A stretch of 36,402 nt of DNA, from the NCBI GenBank assembly GCA_965218865.1, contig CBDCME010000082.1, positions 1-36,402 on the forward strand. The letters run 5' to 3'. This document shows, in pieces, positions 7,699 to 16,292 of the stretch (positions are counted from its first letter, which is position 1; every line of letters starts with the position of its first letter). Source of the DNA: CBDCME01 sp965218865. Its GTDB lineage: Bacteria; Pseudomonadota; Alphaproteobacteria; JAAXGF01. Under the pieces are notes generated by a model that saw nothing but the letters and a program-made list of their open reading frames with translations, did not search any database and had not been told where the DNA came from. A program made the translations under genes and the position numbers.

Positions 7699-9160
7699 GG
7701 CAATGTCCCGGCTGATGTTGAAAAAGTGAGGTAGGCGTCATTCGCCTGGAACCGTTAGGCTCTGGGTGTTGAATCCATCAAGGAGAACGACGCCATGACC
7801 AAGACTACACGGAACAGCCGCCTTTCGAAACTGTTGGAGATCCCGCTTCCGCTGTTGCCGCCGGCCTTGCCGGAGGCTTTTGATGATCTGCGCATGAGCG
7901 TGGATCGCTTTTGCCTGTTGGCCGGGGTGGAGACCCTGGGCGAGATGCTGGACGAGGATAGCGAGGTGCTCTGCGGAGCGCGCCACGCCCGCACGGCCGA
8001 GCGGCAGGGCCATCGCTGGGGGACAACCCAGAGCGAGATTGCCTATCACGGGGGCAAGGTGAAGCTGACGCGCCCGCGGGTGCGCGATCTTGCGGGCAAG
8101 GAGATGAGCTTGCCGAGCTGGGAGTTGCTCTCGGACCCGGCGCTTTTGCAGTCCTGGGCGATGAACATCATGCTGCTTACGGTTTCGACCCGCAAGTACG
8201 CGGGCGCCGTGCGCCTGCCCGGCGAGGCCAGCGGCGACTTGCCGGCACGCGCGGGCGATGCGACCTCGAAGTCCGCGGTCTCGCGGCGCTTCGTGGCCAT
8301 GACGCGCAAGAAGCTGAAGGCCTTCCTGGCCAGCGACCTTTCGGATCTCGATCTCCTGGTCATCCAGATCGACGGGCTGCACGTCGGCGATCACGTGTTG
8401 CTGGCAGCTATTGGCATCGACGGCGCGGGCGAGAAGCATGTTCTAGGCCTGGCCGAAGGTGCCACGGAGAATGCCGCCACGGTGCAGGCGCTGCTCGACA
8501 ACCTGACCGCCCGCGGCCTCGACCCGGAAGTGCCCCGGCTCTTCATCGTCGACGGCGCCAAGGCGCTCTCCAAGGCGATCAAGCGGACCTTCGGGCCGGT
8601 GGCCGCCCTCCAGCGCTGCCAGGTCCACAAGGGCCGCAACATCATCGAGCGCCTCGACGAAAGCCTTCATGCCGGCGTCAAGAAGGCGCTCAGGCAAGCC
8701 TGGGACCAAGACGATGCCGAGAAAGCCGAACGCCTCATGAAGAACCTGGCGCGCCGCCTGGAGACCGAGGCCCCCGGCGTTTCGGCTTCCATCCTGGAGG
8801 GCCTGGATGAGATCCTCACCGTGATCCGCTTGGGCCTGCCGCCCAAGCTCAGGCGCTCCTTGGCCTGCACCAACGCCATCGAGAATGCCTTGGGAACGGT
8901 CAGGATGGTGCAGCACAATGTCAAGCGCTGGCGCAACGCCGAGATGGCCTTGCGATGGACCGCCGCCGGCCTCCTGGAAGCCCAAAAGACCTCCGTCGCC
9001 TCAAGGCCTACCGGCAACTCCCCATCCTCAGAGCTGCCCTCGAGGATCACGTGAAAAAGGCAAAAGCGAAAAGCGCCATTGAAACCATCAAAGAGGCCGC
9101 CTGGCCTCGAAGCCCAACCATGCCTGCCTCGCCTTTTTCAACAGAGCATGGGACATCGCC
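7699..9160 (+). mobile_element. IS256-family element, copy 1
   Basis: The element is 1462 bp, with ends GGCAATGTCCCGGCTGATG and the complement of GGCGATGTCCCATGCTC. It is flanked by a perfect 8-bp duplication, AGTGGGAA, at 7691-7698 and 9161-9168. It sits in the 3' end of IS1595 relic 1. Relative to copy 2 it has six extra bases (GGAACC region) before the gene and one extra codon in it. Confidence 0.94.
7795..9054 (+). CDS. IS256-family transposase, copy 1 (C-terminus in the -1 frame)
   Basis: The 419-residue open frame has the IS256 catalytic triad: D193 (VIQIDGLHVG), D253 (IVDGAKALS) and E363 (TNAIENALGTVR), with CQVHKGRNI between. The ATG at 7795 follows AAGGAG by nine bases. After LLEAQK the frame changes character. 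The conserved family ending, DLRRLKAYRQLPILRAALED, continues in the -1 frame from the CAAAAG at about 8989, an A_AAG-type slip site. Copy 2 has the same arrangement, with a TAG closing the -1 frame; here that stop has become TGG. The full-length transposase may therefore need -1 frameshifting, or both copies inherited one mutation. Confidence 0.9.
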   Translation: MTKTTRNSRLSKLLEIPLPLLPPALPEAFDDLRMSVDRFCLLAGVETLGEMLDEDSEVLCGARHARTAERQGHRWGTTQSEIAYHGGKVKLTRPRVRDLAGKEMSLPSWELLSDPALLQSWAMNIMLLTVSTRKYAGAVRLPGEASGDLPARAGDATSKSAVSRRFVAMTRKKLKAFLASDLSDLDLLVIQIDGLHVGDHVLLAAIGIDGAGEKHVLGLAEGATENAATVQALLDNLTARGLDPEVPRLFIVDGAKALSKAIKRTFGPVAALQRCQVHKGRNIIERLDESLHAGVKKALRQAWDQDDAEKAERLMKNLARRLETEAPGVSASILEGLDEILTVIRLGLPPKLRRSLACTNAIENALGTVRMVQHNVKRWRNAEMALRWTAAGLLEAQKTSVASRPTGNSPSSELPSRIT

Positions 9161-9181
9161 AGTGGGAAATCAGGATATGTT

Positions 9182-9651
9182 TTACTTTGCTAAAGCATCA
9201 TATGCAGTGCCGCGTGCCATACAGTTATAGCCATGTTGCATTACTTTTTCCACGATCGGATACCGCCAATAGAATTTTCCCATAATGACTTCTGCCCATT
9301 TCTGGAAAGGATGATCTGGGTCTCTACATTCAAAATCTTTTTTACCCCACTGATTTGCAATGGTGTTGGTGACGACCATGATATGGTATTTACTTATTAC
9401 CTCGTTAAGCTCAGTGACAACTATGTCTATTGTTTCTTGAGAGCCAGAGACCGCAGAATTATATTTGTCCAGAGGCATGGAATTAATATACCCTAAAAAT
9501 GCAATGAATGCCCGTGCTTTGTCAGAAATATCCGCGAGATTTAGAGCAACCGCAGGTGTGGATAATGCGACACATGCTGTAGAAACTATAGCCAATGATC
9601 TAAAATATTTAATTACTTTATTTATAGTTATGAAAATAATTAGTTTCCAGA
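9182..9651 (-). pseudogene. AT-rich small exported protein, 5' end lost
   Basis: The minus-strand frame gives about 150 residues with a hydrophobic N-terminal segment resembling a signal peptide (YFRSLAIVSTACVALSTPA). A mature part of unknown family follows (LADISDKARAFIAFLGYINS and, later, HIMVVTNTIANQWGKKDFEC) and ends AYDALAK. It contains three cysteines. No ATG is available in frame before the hydrophobic segment; the frame simply runs back into IS1595 relic 2, so the native start has probably been removed. Base composition is clearly more AT-rich than its neighbours, suggesting foreign origin. I do not recognise a family. Confidence 0.5.
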
Positions 9652-9761
9652 TTACCCACTTTGCTCCGCTATTTTGAGGAGGTTGTAGGGCATGGGTGGG
9701 GTGCGCAAGGCGGCCCAGGCGAGGCGGGGGATTATCTCGTTCTAACGGCGACGGTACTGGG
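9652..9761 (-). pseudogene. IS1595-family transposase C-terminal relic 2
   Basis: Reading leftward, the sequence encodes NEIIPRLAWAALRTPPMP then YNLLKIAEQSG and a TAA stop at 9652-9654. This is the standard C-terminus of the same IS1595 subgroup as relic 1 (which reads PPMPHNPLKLAEESG). Upstream it ends at the family B repeat. The two relics point toward each other and enclose the AT-rich gene. Confidence 0.75.
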
Positions 9762-9870
9762 CTAGTGCATCGACCCAAACGGAGGCGACAGCCGAAGTTT
9801 GGAAAGTTGATGCATCGACAAAGGCCTAGTGCACGGGGGCGTGAACGAAGTGAATGCGCCGGTGTACTAG
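9762..9870. repeat. MITE-like repeat, family B copy 1
   Basis: This 109-bp repeat starts CTAGTGCATCGACC and ends GGTGTACTAG. It contains two hairpin-capable halves: CATCGAC paired with GTTGATG-type sequence around 9768-9820, and GTGCACGGGGGCG paired with CGCCGGTGTAC around 9829-9868. It is non-coding. A second copy at 27314-28593 is about 90% alike and is interrupted by IS630. The terminal TA of this copy is the insertion site of the second-type IS630 element. Confidence 0.72.
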
Positions 9871-11027
9871 TGTTCCGACTCATTTAAACGGTACCCTTCT
9901 TCACCTGATTGAGGGTGTTCCGAGCTCGATACACTTTTTTGAGGATGTCTCGGGCGGTGGCGGTCCAGGCGAAGGGTTTGGAGTTCTCGTTGTGCTTGGC
10001 GAGATAGTCGTCGATGGCCGCCTCCAGTTCGGGGACGCTCTTGAAGACGCCCCGGCGGATGGCGTTTCGGGTGATTTCGGCGAAGAAGCGTTCGACCTGG
10101 TTCAGCCAGGAGGCCGACGTCGGCGTGAAGTGGAAATGGAAGCGGGGGTGCTTTTCCAGCCACGCCTTGACCTTGGCATGCTTGTGGGTGGCGTAGTTGT
10201 CGACGATCAAGTGGATGTCGAGCCGCTTCGGCGTCTTGCGGTCGAGCCGGCGCAGGAAACGGAGGAACTCCTGGTGCCGGTGCCGCTTCATGCATTGGCC
10301 GATGACCGCGCCGTCGAGCACGTTGAGCGCCGCGAACAGCGTCGTCGTGCCGTTGCGCTTGTAATCGTGGGTCATGGTGCCGGCGCGGCCCTTCTTTATC
10401 GGCAGGCCGGGCTGGGTGCGGTCGAGAGCCTGAACCTGGCTCTTCTCGTCGACCGAAAGAACCAGCGCCTTGTCCGGCGGGTTCAGGTAAAGCCCGATAA
10501 CGTCCTCCACCTTCTCGGCGAACCTCGGGTCGTTCGAGACCTTGAAGATGGAAATCAGATGCGGCTTCAATCCATACTCGGCCCAGATCCTCTGCACACT
10601 GGCTGATTCCGACGGCCTTGGCCATCGTGCGAACACTCCACTGGGTCGCGTTCGGCGGTGCCTCCCGCATCGTCTTCGTCAACACCAGCGATTTCACCGC
10701 GGCGCCCAAGGGGGGCTTGCCGGACCCCCGGTCCCGATCCCGCAACAGTCCGTCGACCCCTTCCTCGAGGAAGCGTTCCTGCCAGCGCCACACCGTCGGC
10801 TTGCTCTTGCCTACTTGACGCATGATCGCCATCGTCCCGAGACGATCCCCGGACAGAAGCACGATCCGCGCACGCCAGACATGCTTCTGGGGGGTATTCC
10901 GGCCCGAAACCAGCCGCTCCAGTCGGCTCCGGTCGCCAGGAGATACCCAAATACAAGCGGTTGTTCCCATGCAGGCATAATCGCATAGTTCCAGTCCCTT
11001 GGGGATCTTTTAAATGTGACGAAACAC
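9870..11027 (-). mobile_element. IS630-family element, type 2
   Basis: The element is 1158 bp with ends GTGTTCCGACTCATTTAAA and, at the right, the complement of GTGTTTCGTCACATTTAAA. TA dinucleotides flank it at 9868-9869 and 11028-11029, the classical IS630 target duplication. It is unrelated in end sequence to the multi-copy type 1 IS630 in this window. Confidence 0.88.
9884..10970 (-). pseudogene. IS630-family transposase, type 2, single frameshift
   Basis: The first frame (MGTTACIWVSPGDRSRLERL onward, from 10970) carries the helix-turn-helix region with KSKPTVWRWQERF, to TMAKAVGIS. The remainder is in another frame: ASVQRIWAEYGLKPHL, then the DDE residues in LVLSVDEKSQVQALDR, HLIVDNYATHKH and WLNQVERFFAEITRNA, ending near VKKGTV. 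The break is at about 10602 and is one base in size, with no homopolymer run there. It looks like a mutation rather than programmed frameshifting. Otherwise the protein is complete. Confidence 0.88.
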
Positions 11028-11030
11028 TAG

Positions 11031-11366
11031 GTATCGGGGTGTGTGCTTGGGACCGGAGTGCATGTTGGGCGATCACTATCCCGCGCATCCGTCGCGAGTG
11101 CCCGGATGGTTCAGGCAAACAGTACAGGCCGCGTATCGTGGACAAGCGGCCCTCGATCAAATCGGCTCACGCATCCGCTCACTGCCTGGTATCCTACGGG
11201 TTGGAGGTGCCTCCCTTGCGCGACCCCCGGTTGAAATTCAACACCTCGAAGGATGCACCTCCTACAAAATTCCCAGCGACTTTAGGACTTCACCGGCTTA
11301 AAAAACAACAGTGTTTGGAACAAACAAATTCTGGAAGAGACATTGTGTCGACGGTGACGGCTTCCA
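11031..11366. other. Unassigned intergenic stretch upstream of rhomboid
   Basis: I see no supported gene here. Short open frames exist on the plus strand but have no recognisable motif or ribosome-binding site. It should hold the promoter of the rhomboid gene; I could not pick out a convincing -35/-10 pair. Confidence 0.3.
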
Positions 11367-11930
11367 ATGGCCATGATCGCGGCTAGATTTTGGCCCGTAA
11401 TCGTCCTTGTCGCCCTGATCTGGGGGGTTGAGGCCGTGAACTTTTTTCTTGGCCATCGGCTCGCATCATGGGGGATATTGCCCCGAAGTTTTGGTGGTCT
11501 GATCGGAATACCGTTGGCGCCGATGCTTCACGGCGGCTTCTGGCACACCGTAGCCAATACGGTTCCCTTGCTCTTTCTCGGCGCCCTCACACTTGCGGGA
11601 GGGAAGAGGGCGTTTTGGGAAACGACCGTGAATGTCACCCTCTTGTCAGGAGCATTGGTGTGGCTGTTTGCGCGCGAGTCCACCCACGTCGGAGCCAGCG
11701 GATTGGTGTTCGGCTATTTTGGAGCCATATTGGCCCGCGCCGCTATTGAACGCAGCCTGACCTCCATGGCCATCGGCATCATTACAGTCATGACCTATGG
11801 GGCGCTGATATGGGGCATTTTGCCGCTGCGAAGCGAGGTTTCCTTCGAGAGCCATCTATTCGGTCTGATCGCGGGCATTTTTCTCGTCTGGCTCGACGTA
11901 AAACTCAGCAGATCGAAGCACCCGACTTAA
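11367..11930 (+). CDS. Rhomboid-family intramembrane serine protease
   Basis: The protein has 187 residues and about six hydrophobic segments, the minimal rhomboid core. The second conserved region reads HGGFWHTVANTVPLLFLG (H55, H60, N64). The catalytic serine is S111 in the GASG motif (HVGASGLVFGYFG), and the catalytic histidine is H163 in SFESHLFGLIAG. All active-site residues are present. It would cleave transmembrane segments of other proteins in the inner membrane; the substrate is unknown. No ribosome-binding site is obvious; M3 is an alternative start. It stands alone, between an IS630 element and a degenerate region, and is one of the few intact host genes here. Confidence 0.93.
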   Translation: MAMIAARFWPVIVLVALIWGVEAVNFFLGHRLASWGILPRSFGGLIGIPLAPMLHGGFWHTVANTVPLLFLGALTLAGGKRAFWETTVNVTLLSGALVWLFARESTHVGASGLVFGYFGAILARAAIERSLTSMAIGIITVMTYGALIWGILPLRSEVSFESHLFGLIAGIFLVWLDVKLSRSKHPT

Positions 11931-11931
11931 T

Positions 11932-12231
11932 CGACGCGAATAAGCGCGACAATATAAACCGGGCACCTCGAAAAATGACGTTTTTGGCATGAAGCCATCC
12001 TGAATCGCGATGGGGACATGTTCGACTTTGTTCAATCCATCTCCCCCGCAGCGCTCGCGTCCGTAACTCTTCCGCACCGCGTTGGTCTGCGAAATTGCGA
12101 GCGACCACGATTTGCAGGCCGTGTATGCGATACAGCACATAGAGCCAGCGCTGTCCATGCACGTGAATCGTCTCGGCATCAGCCGCTACCTGCCGTTCCA
12201 CACCCACATGTAAGGTTGTCACTCTTGACAC
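11932..12231 (-). pseudogene. Possible nuclease (SNase-like) relic
   Basis: A minus-strand frame from a GTG at 12231 reads VTTLHVGVERQVAADAETIH then VHGQRWLYVLYRIHG and later FADQRGAEELRTR. The part DAETIHVHGQRW resembles the opening of staphylococcal-nuclease-like proteins (family pattern DGDTIxVxGQRxRLxGIDAPE), but the GIDAPE motif and the catalytic residues are not visible. If the assignment is right, the gene is badly degraded. It may instead be spurious. Confidence 0.25.
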
Positions 12232-12242
12232 GCCTTCCTACT

Positions 12243-12258
12243 CCCCGCTCCGGCGGGG
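12243..12258. terminator. GC hairpin CCCCGC-TCCG-GCGGGG
   Basis: The stem CCCCGC/GCGGGG with a 4-base loop is followed by ATTTAGGGG, so the T-tract is too short for a strong intrinsic terminator. Close relatives at 15566 and 16496 have full T-tracts. As at 16496, it lies shortly before an att-like repeat. Confidence 0.4.
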
Positions 12259-12291
12259 ATTTAGGGGTTTCGGTGCTAAATTTGGTACTAA

Positions 12292-13459
12292 TACCAACCG
12301 CCCTAGAGTTTGACTCGCGCAAAGGTTTACACGCCAGGTTTTGTGTGATTCAAGGTTGTTGGCAACAAGGGAGTGTGTTCAATGCCAACGATTCCTTTGC
12401 GAAACGACTTTGATGCTGAAAGAGTCCGTGTTCTTGCGGCACGGAGCGATGATGGGAACCAGGCGCGACGGCTTTTGTCGATGGCGGCCATCTACGATGG
12501 GATGGATCGAGCGTGCGCGGCGGGTATTGGCGGCATGGATCGGCAGACGTTGCGGGACTGGGTTCACCGGTTCAACGCGGGAGGTCCGGCCGGTCTGATC
12601 GACCGCAAGCCGAACGGGGCGTTGCGTCGGTTGACGCCGTCGCAAATGGCGGCGCTTTCGCGGGCTATCGAGGCCGGTCCCGATCCCGAACGGGATGGGG
12701 TCGTGCGCTGGCGCTGCATCGATCTCAAGCAACTGATCCGAACGCGCTTCGGCGTGGACTATCACGAGCGGAGCGTCGGCAAGCTGCTGGCCGCGCTCGG
12801 GTTCTCGCATATTTCCGCGCGCCCGCGCCACGTCGGCCAGGATGCGCGGGCACAGGAGGAATTTAAAAAAAAGTTTTCCCGAACACTTGGCGAAAATCGT
12901 AGCGGCACAGCCACCGGACACGCCCATAGAGGTTTGGTTTCAAGATGAAATGCGCGTCGGCCAGAAGAACAGCCTGGTGCGCCAGTGGGCCCCAAAGGGA
13001 TCGCGCCCGCGCCAGGTCAAGGACCTACGGACCTCTTCGGCGTATCTCTTCGGCGCCATCTGCCCCGAGCGCGGTGAGGGCGCGGCGCTGGTCATGCCGC
13101 GCGCCAATACTGAAGCCATGGACCTGCATCTCGAGGAAATCAGCCGGGCCGTTGCCCCAAACGCCCATGCCGTCGTGCTGCTCGACCAAGCCGCATGGCA
13201 CACCACTGCCAAACTCGGCATCCCGGAGAACATCTCCCTCGTGCCTTTGCCACCCAAGTCCCCGGAGCTCAATCCCGCCGAAAATGTCTGGCAATACCTC
13301 CGCCAGAACTGGCTCTCCAATCGTGTCTTCGACTCCTATGAAGCCATCGTCGAGGCCTCTTGCCAAGCCTGGAACAACCTGACCGACCAACCTTGGAAGA
13401 TCATGTCCATCGGCCTCAGAGCGTGGGATCGCACAAGTCAATGTTAAGGGCGGTTGGTA
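12292..13459 (+). mobile_element. IS630-family element (type 1), copy b, complete
   Basis: The 1168-bp copy runs from TACCAACCGCCCTAGAG to AAGGGCGGTTGGTA. It is flanked by TAA at 12289-12291 and 13460-13462. It is the only plus-strand copy and is inserted in the left att-like repeat. Removing it and one TAA recovers a sequence that aligns with the uninterrupted repeat at 16533. Confidence 0.94.
12382..13447 (+). CDS. IS630-family transposase, two frames joined at an A8 tract (copy b)
   Basis: The first frame starts at the ATG at 12382, eight bases after AGGGAG, and carries tandem helix-turn-helix regions (MDRQTLRDWVHRFNAGGPAG and later HERSVGKLLAALGFS). The second frame holds the DDE domain: D in EVWFQDEMRVGQ, D in AVVLLDQAAWHTT and E in SPELNPAENVWQYLRQ. 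The frames overlap at TTTAAAAAAAAG (A8 at 12865-12872). Skipping one base there gives EEFKKSFPEHLAKIV, a continuous family-like protein of about 355 residues. All six copies keep the same A8, so a +1 shift or transcript slippage appears to be built into this element. Confidence 0.92.
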
Positions 13460-13537
13460 TAAATTTGGAATTCCGAAGGTTGGCTGATATCACGCCTGGG
13501 CCTAAGGCGTTGAAGTTATGTTATTAACGTTAGTGTC

Positions 13538-13666
13538 CGTTCGAAAATGCGCGCCCGCGCATTTTATGCGTCTGTTCCGGCCCTCTCCCCCTCCCGGCCA
13601 TCCACGTAAGTATGCTGATATGGGTGGCCGGGAGGGGGAGAGGGCCGGTGCCGCAAGTTTTCGAAC
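13538..13666. repeat. MITE-like palindromic repeat, family A copy 2
   Basis: It has the same outer ends (CGTTCGAAAATGCGCG and AGTTTTCGAACA) and the same central inverted repeat (CCCTCTCCCCCTCCCGGCC against GGCCGGGAGGGGGAGAGGG) as copy 1. It lies between the left att-like repeat and the integrase relic. Confidence 0.8.
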
Positions 13667-13830
13667 AGACCGGTAGACACGGGAGGCGCGGAATGACGCT
13701 GGTGAATAAATTACGGGAAAGTTTCGGGTTCACTCAGGACGTATCGTCACGTCCACCAAGTTGAACGAATCTAGGGGTTTCCGACGAACAGCCGTCCGCC
13801 GCGTCTACCGCGTCCCGTCCCGTCCGTGGA

Positions 13831-13858
13831 GTTTCGGTGCTGAATTCGGTGCTAAATC
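13831..13858. repeat. att-like repeat, short third copy at the integrase 3' end
   Basis: Two tandem units, TTCGGTGCTGAA then TTCGGTGCTAAAT, match the start of the repeats at 12268 and 16533. The unit supplies the stop codon of the integrase relic (TAG at 13852-13854 read on the minus strand). An overlap between an attachment site and the end of int is a known arrangement for integrative elements. Confidence 0.45.
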
Positions 13859-14330
13859 GAATCCTTGCCGGGGAGCAATTCGTCGAGCAACCCCATCCCG
13901 CCTTCGCTCCTCGGAATCATGTGCGCGTAACACGACATCGTGACCCCGGAATTTGAGTGTCCCAAATGTTTTGACACTTCGGGTATCGGCTTGCCGCGTG
14001 CCAACATATGACTGGCGCAGCCATGCCGAAGGTCGTGGAACCTGAGTTTCCCGAATCCGCCTTGCCTGGTGATTCGGGAAAACGCTTGTGTCACCCAGAG
14101 CGGCGGGGTCGGAGTTGAAGGTGTTTCGTTTGTACGCGGGAATAGCAGCGCATCGGCTGGCAATGGGGCCCCGATGCGGGCCGGAAGTTGGGTGTTGCCC
14201 TGGCCAGGTGGACCCGGATGTGCGAGGGCATGACCAAGGCAGAGTTCAATGAGATTGACCGTTTTTATAAGCACGCTTTGACCACTGCCGAGCGCATCGT
14301 ATTGATGTGGCAACTGGCCCCGTAATGGCC
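13852..14330 (-). pseudogene. Tyrosine recombinase (integrase), C-terminal half only
   Basis: The frame reads KTVNLIELCLGHALAHPGP, then ALLFPRTNETPS, then the catalytic core: LRFHDLRHGCASHMLARGKP (Arg of the HDLRH box), VSKHLGHSNSGVTMSCYAHM (His of LGHS and the nucleophile Tyr of CYAH). The first part of the catalytic domain (first Arg) and the N-terminal DNA-binding domains are absent, with no continuation in any frame upstream, so it is dead. It was probably the integrase of the island bounded by the att-like repeats. Confidence 0.85.
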
Positions 14331-14385
14331 AAGGTCTTGAAAATCTTACCTGCGCGGCCGGCGTCGGCCGTCCTGGCATTGTCAC

Positions 14386-14675
14386 GAAGTTTCTGCCGAC
14401 CGACGGTGTTATCGACCAGGAATGGCTTCAGGACGCTGGCTCCGGCTATTGCGGGGTTCTCGCGGCCACGCCCGCCGCCGATGAAACCGTGAGCTTTGTC
14501 TACCGCCGAAGCAGGCGCCTCCGGGCCAGAAAGCGCGTCGTTTAATGGCCAAGGCATCCCGCGACAAGGGCAAGCGCCGTGAGCTTTGTGCTGCCGTGGG
14601 GGAGTTGGCGGCGGGTGCTTAGGTGCTGTGATGAATGAAGGTTCGATGGCTGTGTACGAAATTAACCGGTCTGAG
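14386..14675. other. No recognisable gene
   Basis: This stretch separates the integrase relic from the next gene. A plus-strand frame at about 14330-14540 reads ENLTCAAGVGRPGIVTKFL then PTDGVIDQEWLQDAG. It looks protein-like but has no start codon and no family I know. It may be a decayed cargo gene. Confidence 0.3.
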
Positions 14676-15392
14676 CTATGCAAAGACCCTGATGATCCCG
14701 TTCACCGTGCCCGCGAAATCACGCAGCGCTGCTGAGAGCGGCTTGAGCGGGATCAACGATCCCTCAGAGAGCGCTACCTCCGGCGTGAGATTAAGCTGGT
14801 AATTCGGAACGCCGGGGTTAATCCATGCCAATACGGCGTCGTGTTTGAGAGGCACCCAAGGCTTGGGGAACTCGGCGTTAAGTCCAATCCCCGAGAGCGT
14901 AATTCCCGCGAGTGTTTCATAGACGGCGACAAGCCGACGATGCTTGCGCATAATGTCGAGTTGATGAAGGGCGAAAAGGTAGTCATTCCCTCCCTTGTAT
15001 GGTTCGAGGTGTTCGATCGCCGATTTGTCGGTGTCCGAAAGCCGCTTTATCTTTTTAATTCCGCTGTTGAGAAAATGGACACGGCACTTGGAGATAGGAA
15101 AATAAACATCCATTGGAGCAGAATGGCCGTTGCGCTGGGCAAGCGCGACCGTCAGAAGATCAAGGCTGGTCCTCAGACTGTTGATGATGGCCCCGACTTC
15201 CGCATTGACGATGGGAGGAAGGGGCTTCAGTACTTTGATTTTCAGAGCTTGCTTACCGCGCTGCGGATCGAACTCTGGGACCACTTTGTAAGGGCCCGTA
15301 TCGCGCCAAGCTTCAATTCGCCTTTCGAGAATTTCGAACTGGGATTTGGCCCAATCGACAGCAGCTTGAGCTGGCAGTAGATCGGTTTCCAT
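14676..15392 (-). CDS. Conserved hypothetical protein of an island
   Basis: The protein has 238 residues from the ATG at 15392, chosen because GGAGG lies eight bases upstream; the open frame extends further but lacks a better start. It begins METDLLPAQAAVDWAKSQFE, with a probable helix (FEILERRIEAWRDT), then YKVVPEFDPQRGKQALKIKV and INSLRTSLDLLTVALAQRNG. I recall similar hypothetical proteins in alphaproteobacterial genomic islands, but no named domain. No signal peptide or membrane segment is visible; it is probably cytoplasmic. The frame is intact. Confidence 0.65.
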   Translation of the reverse strand: METDLLPAQAAVDWAKSQFEILERRIEAWRDTGPYKVVPEFDPQRGKQALKIKVLKPLPPIVNAEVGAIINSLRTSLDLLTVALAQRNGHSAPMDVYFPISKCRVHFLNSGIKKIKRLSDTDKSAIEHLEPYKGGNDYLFALHQLDIMRKHRRLVAVYETLAGITLSGIGLNAEFPKPWVPLKHDAVLAWINPGVPNYQLNLTPEVALSEGSLIPLKPLSAALRDFAGTVNGIIRVFA

Positions 15393-15565
15393 GACCGACG
15401 CCTCCATCGGTTGCATCCACTCCAATGGTAGACGCGGCGGGGCCGGGAGTCGATTCTCCGGGGGTTTCCTTTGCCCTGGTCGGCATCTTGCCCTATCGTG
15501 GCGATGCTGTACGCGGTTGATTGTCCCTACGTATCCCGCGACAGCATTCGAAAATCCCAAACTGT

Positions 15566-15589
15566 CCCTGCTTCGGCGGGGATTTTTTT
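15566..15589 (+). terminator. Intrinsic terminator
   Basis: CCCTGC-TTCG-GCGGGG (one G-T pair) is followed by ATTTTTTT. The stem-loop and U-tract are canonical on the plus strand. No obvious plus-strand gene lies just upstream; it insulates the gene starting at 15687. Confidence 0.7.
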
Positions 15590-15686
15590 GTGCCGCCCCT
15601 CACCCGCATTACCCGGCACTGCGGCCCTTCTCGCATAGCTCACGAGGGCCAAATCGTTCATTGACGATAGGAGAATTCGATCCAAT

Positions 15687-16292
15687 GTGACCAATGAGGA
15701 CCCAGTTAAGTATCGGGGGAGAAGGGAGTTGGCAGTGCACAAGCTGCTATGGTTGTTCATCGCCGCTCTTCTAGCTCTCCCCAGCTTCGACGGTGAAGCA
15801 AAGAAGCGGAAGTTCGAGGGTGACGGCGGGAAAATCAACGTCCCCGGAGAGCGTCCATTTGACGCGGTCAACATTTTCGGTGACTTTGGCAGAGATATTG
15901 GTTTGCCGAATACCGAGGAGAACAAATTATGGTGGGAACGCATGGTACGCGGGGAGGTTGGAATAGATCGGTTCCTTATTCTTTGTGCACTGAAAGATGG
16001 GAATTGGAAAAGATTGGGTGACATACGCGATTACCTTGAATTTAAAATCCAAGGAATTTATCCGGCGAAAAACCTGCAACCGATGCTTGTGCGCATGGCT
16101 GGTAGGCCTAAAATCGCGTATACACAACGGGGCAGGAAGAGCCAGCGAGGTAAAATAGGAGAAGGCTGGCTGGAGAAAAACCCTCACGCCCTGGCGTCGG
16201 GTATTGACTCTAAGTGGAGGATAGAGCCGAGCGTATATCCTCTTCTTTATTTCTTGTTGATGAGTTGCCCCGCAGACGACAAGTGTGAGTGA
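15687..16292 (+). CDS. Hypothetical protein with an N-terminal hydrophobic segment
   Basis: The open frame starts with GTG at 15687, with AGGAG 13 bases upstream, and encodes 201 residues. Residues 19-33 are hydrophobic (KLLWLFIAALLALPSF), likely a signal or anchor; a second GTG just before this segment may be the real start. The rest is charged (EAKKRKFEGDGGKINVPGER and WWERMVRGEVGIDRFLILCA) and contains a stretch resembling a small helical domain (GDIRDYLEFKIQGIYPAKNL). Two cysteines sit at the end (MSCPADDKCE). No family is recognised. It is followed by a strong terminator at 16496. Confidence 0.55.
   Translation: MTNEDPVKYRGRRELAVHKLLWLFIAALLALPSFDGEAKKRKFEGDGGKINVPGERPFDAVNIFGDFGRDIGLPNTEENKLWWERMVRGEVGIDRFLILCALKDGNWKRLGDIRDYLEFKIQGIYPAKNLQPMLVRMAGRPKIAYTQRGRKSQRGKIGEGWLEKNPHALASGIDSKWRIEPSVYPLLYFLLMSCPADDKCE

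Larger units (their letters stand above)
7063..9182 (+). pseudogene. IS1595-family transposase relic 1, frameshifted and split by IS256
   Basis: Recognisable IS1595 segments occur in order in different frames: LLYQCGGCHYQVSLTAGTIF, then LMQVMLERE, IEIDDAYLGG, VKGFRKAEIEK and finally PPMPHNPLKLAEESG. The last matches the usual C-terminus of this group. There are at least three frame changes and an early stop (AWKMS then TGA near 7256), so it is dead. IS256 copy 1 is inserted in the last codons; the tail resumes at 9161. It is a different subgroup from the complete IS1595 at 264-1291. Confidence 0.85.
12268..13512. repeat. att-like direct repeat, left copy (split by IS630 b)
   Basis: Joining 12268-12291 to 13463-13512 across IS630 copy b gives a sequence with two CTAAATTTGG units followed by AATTCCGAAGGTTGGCTGAT and ATCACGCCTGGGCCTAAGG. 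A second copy at 16533-16599 matches over about 60 bases in the same orientation. A shorter third copy of the first part is at 13831-13858, overlapping the end of the integrase relic. Direct repeats bracketing an integrase gene suggest attachment sites; this is inference from layout. Confidence 0.5.
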
